From Geobacter sp. (GTDB lineage: Bacteria > Desulfobacterota > Desulfuromonadia > Geobacterales > Geobacteraceae), in NCBI GenBank assembly GCA_003857395.1, contig RPRC01000102.1:1-33844 (forward strand): DNA of 33,844 bases, written 5' to 3'. The position numbers were made by a program, and so were the translations under genes. The notes beneath the pieces were generated by a model, which saw only the letters and a list, made by a program, of their open reading frames with translations, did no database searches and was not told the origin of the DNA. How positions within the stretch are numbered: position 1 is the stretch's first letter; every line of letters starts with the position of its first letter. Shown in pieces: positions 1-7,177 of this stretch.

Positions 1-1
1 G

Positions 2-598
2 CGGCATATCTTCGAGCCGTTCTATACGACAAAACCGGCTGGCCGTGGTACCGGACTCGGTCTTGCGACGACCTTTGGCATCATCAGGCAGCATGGCGGT
101 CACATCAAGGTCCGCAGCACGGTGGGGAAAGGGACGACGTTTAGCCTTTACTTCCCGGAAAATGTTTCTGCGGCAAAGGAAGGCGCTCGGCAGGCCGTGG
201 ATTTGCGCTTTCACGTCCACCATGACAAGACAATTCTGTTTGTGGACGACAATGAGATGATCCTGGAAATGGCCGAGGGGTATCTGGAGATTTATGGCTA
301 CAAGGTATTGACCGCCGCGCTCCCGTCCAGGGCCCTGGAGATTGCCGGCTCCCATCCGGGTCCCATCGATCTGCTGATTACCGATGTGGTTATGCCTGAA
401 ATGAACGGACCGGAATTGTACGAGCGGCTCCTGGAGAATAAGCCGGATTTGCCGGTGGTGTACATCTCGGGGTATAAAAATGATGTGGCGCTTTGGGGGG
501 ATAAGGTTGTTTTCGTCCCGAAGCCCTTTACCGCGGAGCAGCTCCTGGGCAGTATCCAGATGATCCTGCATGAAGGAAATGACGGAGCTGGTTGTTGA
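2..598 (+). CDS. Hybrid sensor histidine kinase, C-terminal part (ATPase end + receiver)
   Basis: This is the 3' end of a signalling kinase whose start lies left of the window. The reading frame is open from base 2. It first shows the end of a HATPase_c domain: an F-box-like IFEPFYTTK, a G2 box GRGTGLGLA, and the usual closing stretch [10 protein letters not shown] short linker leads to a complete receiver domain with the acidic pair VDD, the phospho-acceptor Asp in [10 protein letters not shown] (codon 383-385) and the conserved Lys in PKPF. Kinases of this layout autophosphorylate on a histidine and pass the phosphate to their own receiver. No output domain follows, so the signal probably goes on to another protein by phosphorelay. 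The stop codon is TGA at 596-598. Sensor domains and gene identity cannot be seen from here. Confidence 0.93.
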   Translation, partial: RHIFEPFYTTKPAGRGTGLGLATTFGIIRQHGGHIKVRSTVGKGTTFSLYFPENVSAAKEGARQAVDLRFHVHHDKTILFVDDNEMILEMAEGYLEIYGYKVLTAALPSRALEIAGSHPGPIDLLITDVVMPEMNGPELYERLLENKPDLPVVYISGYKNDVALWGDKVVFVPKPFTAEQLLGSIQMILHEGNDGAGC

Positions 599-1010
599 TA
601 CAGCTTCGCGTCACCGGGTTAAGATTTCCGAAAATACTTTTGCTTGAGGTGCGAGATCTGGTAGCGGCAGGAGCTTCATTAGAATTATTGTAAGAACAGA
701 GAGTTTCAGGCCCGCCCACTTGTTTATAAGTTTCTATTTCCTTTGGAGAACAAGGCATGGCACATCTGGGACAAATAATGTCGCGGGTGCACTGTGAAAA
801 TTCGGGACGGATCTATTTATTGTTAATGAGGGGAAAATAGTTCTGTTCCAAATGGACTCCCAAATGGATTAGAAATATATTTGAGTGATATACGCCGCGC
901 GGCGCCTGAAAAATGGAAGACGATAGTCAGGCAACCACTGTCCTGATGAATACCAGAAAGAGAGTTACTACCCTGGAATCCCAAAATCCGCCAGGTGATC
1001 TCCCGGCTGT
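599..1010. other. Intergenic stretch without a recognisable gene
   Basis: About 410 bases lie between the kinase stop and the end of the degenerate glycosyltransferase gene. Open frames here are short, lack a convincing ribosome binding site and give compositionally implausible proteins. I see no terminator with a clear stem and T-run, and no repeat shared with the rest of the window. Part of it (823-1010) reads on as the out-of-frame tail of the broken glycosyltransferase. Confidence 0.6.
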
Positions 1011-1980
1011 TCATGTTTCGGATAGCTCGGACTGCGAGACAGGTTGCGGGAAGGCTGCTGTTTCCACTCTTCGGAAACCGGCCCATAGTTCCTGGATGAT
1101 GACCGCAAGAAATCCGGCGGGGAAGAGGACAAAGAGCGGCAAGGCATACCATGTCCCGCGCTGCCAGGCGAATGACAGGGGCAGCAGGCTGTACAGCAAG
1201 AGGAGAGAGTTGAACAGCAGGTACTGTAGTCCTTTCTGGCGATAGAGAAAAGCCTGCCGCGGCAGGATGCTCTTGCCGGTGATGCCGAATTTCGGCGTCC
1301 GCGATGGCTTCTCGCCGCCAGATCCCGGCGGTACCGTTGAAATTGAAAAACAACCCTTTGTGAAACCTGACCTGATGTTCGATGCTGAAGTGGGGACCGA
1401 GCAGGAGCGCCTGCACCCCGGTGAGCCACGAGTGCTCGGCATTGCAGAACCCCCAGCGGGTCTGGACCATGCCGACCCGCGGATCATGAAAATGGGGGAT
1501 GGTTTGTGTAAGAAAGTCGGGCGCCGGTATGAAGTCGGCATCAAAGATGGCCACGAATTCACCGCAGGCCTCTTTCAATCCGGCAGCCAGCGCCCCGGCC
1601 TTGAAGCCGTCGCGTAGGCTGCGGTGGATATGGCGGATGCAAATGCCCTGTTTCTGCCAGTGGGCCAGCCTCTTTGCAACGATGGCGCTCGTGTCATCGC
1701 TGGAATCGTCCAGGACCTGGATCTCCAGCCGGTCGGCCGGCCAATCCAGGCGGGCCACCGCGTCCAAAAGCCGTTCAGCGACGAAGCGCTCATTAAAGAT
1801 GGGCAGTTGAACGGTTACCCACGGCAGGTTTTCGGGCAGGGCCGGGACGGGTTGCGCTGTGGAACGGCGCTGCAACCACCAGTTTATCAGCAGCCAGATA
1901 CGATGCAGGCCGTAGAGGGAGAGTGCCCCTAAGGCGGAAAAATGAACCAGTGTGGCAGCGGTGTGTAATTCAGGGGTCAT
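1011..1980 (-). pseudogene. Cellulose-synthase-like family 2 glycosyltransferase, broken by internal deletion and frame change
   Basis: The N-terminal ~226 residues are a normal processive GT2 domain: one membrane helix near residues 10-35, then PWVTVQLPIFNE, the nucleotide-sugar Asp in VLDDSSDD, the DxD-type motif FDADF, and FNGTAGIWRREAIADA. The acceptor-site TED motif and QxxRW motif that should follow are absent. Near base 1305 the sequence jumps to RTPKFGITGK and a two-helix membrane tail (LLFNSLLLLYSLLPLSF and a second segment), but in another reading frame; that frame ends at TGA 1011-1013. The original frame instead runs on to 823 through low-quality sequence. The likely event is a deletion of the catalytic middle. 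The gene is last in an operon with the Fe-S protein and GT2 gene upstream, 22 bases after the GT2 stop. A sequencing error cannot explain the missing domain, only the frame. Confidence 0.8.
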
Positions 1981-2002
1981 GGTGGCTGGTCTCGTGCATT
2001 CT

Positions 2003-2776
2003 TTATTCCTTGAACAGGTGTGCTTTCAGCCCCCTTGCCGGATGGGGAGTTTTTTGTTCCGCCCGCAGCAGTTCCCGCCCGATGACCCAGAGGATCTTCG
2101 TTCCGGCCCGTGCCACCCCGGACAGGGTCCGGCTGATCTTGGATTCTCCCGCTAGCCGCACATGATAGGGCAGCGGTATTTCCTGTACCCGCAGTCCCGC
2201 TTTGATCGCCCGAATCTGCATTTCCACGGTCCAGCCGAAGTTGCGATCCTCCATCTGCAGTTCAGCCAGTGCCGGCCAGGTGATGGCCCGCATCGGTCCC
2301 AGGTCCTGGTAGTCATGGTCCCAGATCAGACGGATCAGGCGGGTTGCCAGCCAATTGCCGAAACGCTGCTGGGGACTCAGTGCTCTGCTCGCCACGGTAA
2401 CCCGCCGCGCCAGCGCCAGCTCGGCCGCGCCAGCCAGCAGCGGCGCCAGCAACGCCGTCAGGTTTTCCACGCCGTCACTGCCGTCGGCATCGGCAAAGGC
2501 GACTACCGCGGGCGGATTGCCGGCAAGTGCGGCAATTCCGGCCAGACAGGCACTGCCGTAGCCGGGCAGCGGCTCGTGAACCACTTCCGCGCCGTGTGCC
2601 CGGGCAACGGCCGCGGTTGCATCCGTGGAACCGTTGTCCACTACCACGACCCGGGACACGTCAGCCGGAACCCGTTTCAATACCGTGGGGAGCGATAGCT
2701 CCTCGTTGCGGGCCGGGATGATCAGTGCCACCTCGCCGGAACCGGTCGTCAGGTTATTTTTGCTGTCAAATAGCAC
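2003..2776 (-). CDS. Family 2 glycosyltransferase, dolichyl-phosphate-mannose-synthase-like
   Basis: A 257-residue GT-A fold transferase. It begins with VALIIPARNEE and has the nucleotide-binding VVVDNGSTD, then the metal-binding FADADGSDG, and the segment DLGPMRAI that is typical of enzymes moving a sugar from a nucleotide donor to polyprenyl phosphate or another lipid acceptor. There is no obvious membrane helix, so the protein is probably cytosolic and associates with the membrane through its partners. The start is GTG at 2776; it shares one base with the TAG stop of the Fe-S protein gene (TAGTG), so translation is probably coupled. The cellulose-synthase-like gene starts 22 bases downstream. 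Donor and acceptor cannot be told from sequence. Confidence 0.9.
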   Translation of the reverse strand: MLFDSKNNLTTGSGEVALIIPARNEELSLPTVLKRVPADVSRVVVVDNGSTDATAAVARAHGAEVVHEPLPGYGSACLAGIAALAGNPPAVVAFADADGSDGVENLTALLAPLLAGAAELALARRVTVASRALSPQQRFGNWLATRLIRLIWDHDYQDLGPMRAITWPALAELQMEDRNFGWTVEMQIRAIKAGLRVQEIPLPYHVRLAGESKISRTLSGVARAGTKILWVIGRELLRAEQKTPHPARGLKAHLFKE

Positions 2777-4143
2777 TATTCGGTGACCGCCTTTTCATGT
2801 ATTCGACTTTTGTAGCGCCGGTAGAACACCGGAAGCAGAGTAACGGCAACCATCAGAGCGATGCCGAGCAGGGCGGTTGGCGACAGCTTGCCCCGGAGCA
2901 GCCCCAGCAGCGAGCTGGAAAAAACGATGAAGGCAACGCAGGCCGGCAGCAGGACCAGGAAAATCAGCGGCTTCCAGGAACGGTTCTTTTTTTGTCCTTC
3001 CTCTGCGGTGAAGGTTCGTTCTCGCAGCATGGCGCTTCCTTCCATGGTTTTAAAGCGCTTTTTCAGGCGTAGCCTGTTCAGGAAGGTAAAAGGGGCCGCG
3101 GTCCCTTTTACCTTCCCGGCCAGGGTCTGTTCCGGGGCGAAGAGCAGATCCAGCAGGTGGCTGGTGGGCGTATGCGGGGCCAGTGCCTCGACGCAACCGG
3201 CGCAATAGGTGATAATTCTCCGGCCCTGTGCCTCGTTTTTGCGTCTGGCGGCAACCTCTTTCGCAAGATCGGGAGCCAACAGCTTTACTCCGCCGCCCAG
3301 CCCGCAACAGAGGGTTGTCTTGCCGCTATGGGGCATTTCCTCGACGGTGAGTCCCTGCCGCTGCAGCAGCGTACGAACTGCCTGCTGCACCGGTTCGGCA
3401 TTCCTGATTACGCAGGGATCATGCACGGTGACTGAACCGGTCGCTTTCTTCAGGGGCAGAGCGGATTCCTCCAGAACCTCATAGACGGTTCTCACTGCCA
3501 GGCCCTGGCCGAAGGACTCGAACATGATTTGGCAATTGGGGCAGCCCACCAGCACTTCTTTAACCCCCTGCTCGAGCAGATAGTTGCGCATCTCAGCGAA
3601 CATGGCAGTGGCGTAGCGCTCGCGTCCCAGGCTGTGGGAAGGTTTCAGGCAGCAATCAAAAACGATACCCAGGGCCGGGTTGGCCTTTTGCAGCAGGGAG
3701 AAGACTGTGGAGACTCCCTCGGGACGGGTGCCGGAGAGGGCACAACCGGGGAAGAAGATTGAGGAGCATCCCGCTGGCAGCCGGTAAAGGGTGAAGCGGC
3801 GGGATATCCCCAGATGCTCGTAGTTCAGCAGTGGCGCATGCTCCGGAAAGTGGCCGAAGCCCCGCTCCACCGCCTCGCGGCGCATCTCCAGAAAGAGATT
3901 TTCCAGATCCAGCCGCTCCTGGCAGACCGCCGTGCAGAGGCCGCACAGGCTGCATTCAAAGGGGCGCGAGAGCGAAGCCCTGTCTGAAGCAGCGAAGCTG
4001 TCGGCAATGGTTTTCGGTGTGCCGTACCGGCGCAGGAAGGCGCAATCGGTGACACAGATGCCGCAATCAGTGCAGCCTGTTTCCACTGAGTCAAGCAGTT
4101 CCTGCAACGCCGGGCGATTCGGGGTGGTAGCACTGGCGATCAT
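2776..4143 (-). CDS. Membrane-anchored Fe-S oxidoreductase with two CCG domains (HdrD/GlpC-like)
   Basis: A 455-residue protein. The N-terminus carries two [4Fe-4S] ferredoxin motifs (C24-C27-C30-C34 and C64-C67-C70-C74). Two cysteine-rich CCG domains follow: FFPGC...DCC...GCPNC and HDPC...LCCG...CAGC, as in heterodisulfide reductase HdrD and glycerol-3-phosphate dehydrogenase subunit GlpC. Unusually, the C-terminus has two hydrophobic helices (LIFLVLLPACVAFIVF and LLGIALMVAVTLLPVFY), which should anchor it to the inner membrane. The frame is open upstream to 4272, but I chose ATG 4143 because a GAGG ribosome site sits just before it and the sequence before it looks unlike the family. It is first in an operon with two glycosyltransferases. 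CCG proteins usually handle thiol/disulfide or quinone-linked redox chemistry; the substrate here is unknown. Confidence 0.88.
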   Translation of the reverse strand: MIASATTPNRPALQELLDSVETGCTDCGICVTDCAFLRRYGTPKTIADSFAASDRASLSRPFECSLCGLCTAVCQERLDLENLFLEMRREAVERGFGHFPEHAPLLNYEHLGISRRFTLYRLPAGCSSIFFPGCALSGTRPEGVSTVFSLLQKANPALGIVFDCCLKPSHSLGRERYATAMFAEMRNYLLEQGVKEVLVGCPNCQIMFESFGQGLAVRTVYEVLEESALPLKKATGSVTVHDPCVIRNAEPVQQAVRTLLQRQGLTVEEMPHSGKTTLCCGLGGGVKLLAPDLAKEVAARRKNEAQGRRIITYCAGCVEALAPHTPTSHLLDLLFAPEQTLAGKVKGTAAPFTFLNRLRLKKRFKTMEGSAMLRERTFTAEEGQKKNRSWKPLIFLVLLPACVAFIVFSSSLLGLLRGKLSPTALLGIALMVAVTLLPVFYRRYKSRIHEKAVTE

Positions 4144-4663
4144 GATCGTAGACCTCAGGGTGTTTTGTAGAATACTGCCAGCGGACAGAGTGAACGTCCA
4201 TACCGCACCAGACTGCAGCAGGCCATTCTGCGAAGGTCGCGTTGAGACCTGTTCCCGGAACGGTCGCGCCATTTTATCGGGAAATGGATTAATTTTCTGC
4301 TGGGGAAGCCGCTGTCAAAGGTTAGCTGGCGTAGTCCAAGCTAGCTACCATAACAAACTCATTAACCACGAGTCCAATTGATATAATTAACGAAATCTGC
4401 AATCACTATCGCTTTTATAAATACATAAATTACCCATATCTCTTCTGCCGGCGTGCGTCTGCGTTCTCGCTATGGGCAGGGCATGATCTGAAGACCTTCT
4501 TCGAGGAAAATGGAGCTATGCCACCTCGATGACCGTCACAAGAAACTGTTGACATGGGGTGTCGCGTGTATAGTATCGATGGGGCTGCTTGGAAAGAAAA
4601 GAAGAGAGGCAATTCTTGGGGGATACTCTTCCTTGTGGCTGCTACGGACCGTTCAGCGCAGAA
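4144..4663. other. Intergenic region upstream of the Fe-S/glycosyltransferase operon
   Basis: About 520 bases lie between the Fe-S gene start and the stop of the outer-membrane protein gene. The part nearest 4143 should hold the minus-strand operon promoter, but I could not pick convincing -35/-10 boxes. The part from 4521 holds a plus-strand promoter-like block listed separately. Downstream of that block an inverted repeat GAAGAG...CTCTTC (about 4605-4632) could fold in a transcript. No protein-coding frame looks real. Confidence 0.5.
4531..4584 (+). promoter_or_regulatory. Promoter-like repeated block, copy A
   Basis: TTGACA (4549-4554) and TAGTAT (4571-4576) are spaced 16 bases apart, a good sigma-70 arrangement. 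The whole block matches 16331-16384 without gaps at about 45 of 54 positions, and similarity falls away quickly on both sides. No plus-strand gene follows: a transcript from here would run into the end of the minus-strand outer-membrane protein gene as antisense, or make a small RNA. Confidence 0.5.
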
Positions 4664-5734
4664 TTACAGGGCTGGCCTTCCCAGGGAAGATCCCTTGAAC
4701 ACGATTTCAAGACGGAAGGTGAAAGCAAAGGTAGGGGCATCAGGATTTCTGTCGGTTCTGTGCCAGAAAAGCTCCGGTTCCAGCTCATAGAAGAGCCAGC
4801 TTCTCAGGAAGTTTTGCCGGTAGAGAGCGAAGAGCCGATAATTGTTCCCAATGGTGCTGCTGCTGGTATTGCCGTAGGCGCCCCCTGTCACGGTGACTGC
4901 ACTCCGGGCTGAGAGTTCCCGGATCAGCGAGAGTTCCGAACCCCATTCCAGCCCCCGGATTTCTTGAGAAGCGGTTCCCGCATTACTCCAGCGAAGGATG
5001 GTGCCGCGGTCGAGCAGTTTTTCAAGGGTGATTTCCGTCGTTTCTCCCAGCAGATCGGAATTCTTTACGAAGACGGTTTCACCAAACCGGACGATGGTTG
5101 TGTCATTGAAGGTGTGCAGGTAGTCGAGGCGGCTCCGGGCAAAGGCTTCGAAGGGGAGTTTTACCTGAACACCCGCACCCAGAAAGAACTTCAGGGCCGG
5201 GGTTCTGACCAGATCATAGCGAAGCTCGGTATTGACGAAGTGGGTATTCGGGGTGGTTCGGTCAAAGCCGGGACTGCCCGGGTCTCTCGGCAGGCTTTGC
5301 GTTGCCGGTTCAGGCTCGTCTTCCCCGGCAATGATTAAGCGGAATCGATCGTTAATTTTGGAAAGAGCCAGATTGAGTCTTACGCTGGGGCCGAATTTCA
5401 CGGTGCCGTCATGCTCAATCCGGAGGGAATTACGCCAGCGGAGTTGGTAGCGGGTAGGTTTTTCACCAGGGGCATTTTCGCTGCCGAAAAAATCGTCTAC
5501 CTTGACGGACTTTTCCAGAATGTACCGCTCGATACTCTCATGAGTTGCTTCGATTTTCTTGCCCCAGACGTCGAAAAAGCCGGGCTCTTGGGGCAGCTCT
5601 GATTCCGCTGTGGGTGCTTCCGCCGCACCTTCATCGGCCCTCGAGGATTTTGTCGCCACGAGCAGGACCATGAGGCATAGCGCCGGAACAAGTGCCCATC
5701 TCCATAGGAAGTGCCGAGGTATAGTAGCCAGCAT
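4664..5734 (-). CDS. Predicted outer-membrane beta-barrel protein of unknown function
   Basis: A 356-residue exported protein. Residues 1-34 form a signal peptide (LWRWALVPALCLMVLLVATKS, then SSRA before the likely cut). An acidic linker and a short helical stretch around WGKKIEATHESIERYILEK follow. From about residue 95 onward the sequence alternates polar and hydrophobic residues with many aromatics (YQLRWRNSLRIEHDG, VNTELRYDLV, RSWLFYELEPELFW), which is the pattern of outer-membrane barrel strands. The last strand is FAFTFRLEIVF, but eight more residues follow it, unlike most barrels that end on the aromatic. The start ATG 5734 has GAGGAA just upstream. I do not recognise a named family, and no neighbour points to a job. 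Confidence 0.75.
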   Translation of the reverse strand: MLATIPRHFLWRWALVPALCLMVLLVATKSSRADEGAAEAPTAESELPQEPGFFDVWGKKIEATHESIERYILEKSVKVDDFFGSENAPGEKPTRYQLRWRNSLRIEHDGTVKFGPSVRLNLALSKINDRFRLIIAGEDEPEPATQSLPRDPGSPGFDRTTPNTHFVNTELRYDLVRTPALKFFLGAGVQVKLPFEAFARSRLDYLHTFNDTTIVRFGETVFVKNSDLLGETTEITLEKLLDRGTILRWSNAGTASQEIRGLEWGSELSLIRELSARSAVTVTGGAYGNTSSSTIGNNYRLFALYRQNFLRSWLFYELEPELFWHRTDRNPDAPTFAFTFRLEIVFKGSSLGRPAL

Positions 5735-5816
5735 AATTCCTCATCAAAGCAACGGTACAAGCTGGGATCAGACAAAAATGCCGAATCGGTTAATATCAGT
5801 ATACCAAAATTTTCCA

Positions 5817-5971
5817 AGGAGCCGGTCGGGCTTGGGAAATTGAAGCGAAAATTCTGTTGGGCGAGGACAGATTTTGCCGGAGACTAGTTGCTCTCGCAGC
5901 CAAAAAAACGGTAGACTTTGGACCGTTCAGAAGGATTTGCAGCAGATCTACCTTGAAACTGACAGGCTCCT
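5817..5971 (+). repeat. Dispersed inverted-repeat-ended element, copy 1
   Basis: A 155-base element bounded by imperfect terminal inverted repeats (left AGGAGCCGGTCGGGCTTGGG, right end CTGACAGGCTCCT). It shares a core with copy 2 at 26491-26650: GAAGCGAAAATTC, then GGGCGAGGACAGATTTTG, a run CCAAAAAA, and GCAGCAGAT. It contains no coding frame, so it fits a non-autonomous MITE-like or REP-like sequence. It lies in the 403-base gap between the outer-membrane protein gene and the S1/P1-like gene; the rest of that gap shows only a weak promoter candidate (TTGAAA 6092, TAAGAT 6114). Confidence 0.75.
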
Positions 5972-6137
5972 GAGAGCTGTGAGAGGCCATGCGCCAAACA
6001 TGAAGAGACGCAGTGAGTTATGGACGTGACAGTTTGCTGGTGATCTGATAGTAGAACAAAAGAAGACAGGGACCATCCCGGATAGCAGTGATTGAAAGCT
6101 GCGCCCTCTGTCTTAAGATAAAACAATGGGGGAGCCA

Positions 6138-6899
6138 ATGAAAGTTTCAACTTTGCTGATATTCCTGAGCGTCACGAGTGTGGTAACATTTCCAGCCAAT
6201 CAAACCTTGGCCTGGCACGATGCCACGCACATGGCGGTGGTAAAAGCGGCTGGTCTGGACAACTACGTGTACCTTGCCGTTGGCGCCGACATGGCCAAGG
6301 AAAAGGCCGGGCAGATCGAGACGCAAAACCATTACAACAACACCTCGCGAGGGGTCAGGATCACTCCGGAAATGGTTCTGGCTCAAGTCAGTGACTACAA
6401 CAAATCGGGAGATAGCGATGGCCATCTGTACGGAGCGATCATTGCGGCTCTCAACGACTATCTCCTCAAGAGCTCAAGCGGCAAGTACGCTATGTACCCG
6501 CTCGGCTATGCCATGCACTATCTCGGCGACCTATCGATGCCGTTTCACAATATTGCCTACGATACCTTCAACAAAACGAACCATGCCGCCAATGACGGGA
6601 TCATTGAAATCAGCAGTCCCAGGGATGAATCAACGGAGGTAAAGGTCGCCAGACTTGCGGCAGAGATTCAGAAGCGGATGAAAAAACTCCCCATCATTCA
6701 GTTTTCCACCGATGTCAACGTTTTCAACAAAGAATTGGCCATGCAGATTGCCGCTATTGCCAATAACGCTTCAGCACTCGGTTACTCGATGCAAGATGCT
6801 TCACCACCGAGAACGCGATTAACCGAGGAAGAGGCGTACCTGCAACTCGCTCAAAGTGCCCAGTTGTTACAGGCGGTGGCTGCGGCAATACTACAATGA
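6138..6899 (+). CDS. Secreted S1/P1 nuclease / zinc phospholipase C superfamily protein
   Basis: A 253-residue exported protein. The signal peptide should be cut just before W26 (TLA then WHDATH). That matters because S1/P1 nucleases and bacterial zinc phospholipases C use the free amino end of the mature Trp as a zinc ligand. The remaining ligand pattern is present: H31, D51, H65, the H127-x3-D131-x5-H137 motif in HYLGDLSMPFH, and H149-x3-D153. Spacing W-x4-H and the closing H-x3-D fit S1/P1 nucleases better than phospholipase C, which has Glu at the end. The protein is a little shorter than typical nucleases. ATG 6138 is preferred over an ATG 12 bases upstream because GGGGGAG lies right before it. 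Cleavage of single-stranded nucleic acid or of phospholipid are both possible. Confidence 0.82.
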   Translation: MKVSTLLIFLSVTSVVTFPANQTLAWHDATHMAVVKAAGLDNYVYLAVGADMAKEKAGQIETQNHYNNTSRGVRITPEMVLAQVSDYNKSGDSDGHLYGAIIAALNDYLLKSSSGKYAMYPLGYAMHYLGDLSMPFHNIAYDTFNKTNHAANDGIIEISSPRDESTEVKVARLAAEIQKRMKKLPIIQFSTDVNVFNKELAMQIAAIANNASALGYSMQDASPPRTRLTEEEAYLQLAQSAQLLQAVAAAILQ

Positions 6900-7177
6900 A
6901 GGGTGGAGAGCAAGGGCCGGCCTTGAATAGGGGAATTACGCGATGGCTTCTTTTTTCAAGACTTTCAGCATCGCAGACCACATGCCTGGACGCAACCTGT
7001 TTTCTACCTCCTTGTCCACGAAAATACCCCTGTATTAAAGCCTTGATTAAATCTACCGATACGAGCTACAAGAGTAGTCTCCGTAGAAGCGGGATATCCT
7101 GAATAGCTGCAAGGCAGACCTGCGAGCCGAATGAGAATTTTGTTCGCTGCATTTTGCGCATGGGAGTAATCTGACGC

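Noticed and set aside
528..758. A short minus-strand frame after the kinase fragment
   Set aside because: Partly overlaps the receiver domain, has no ribosome site and no recognisable features.
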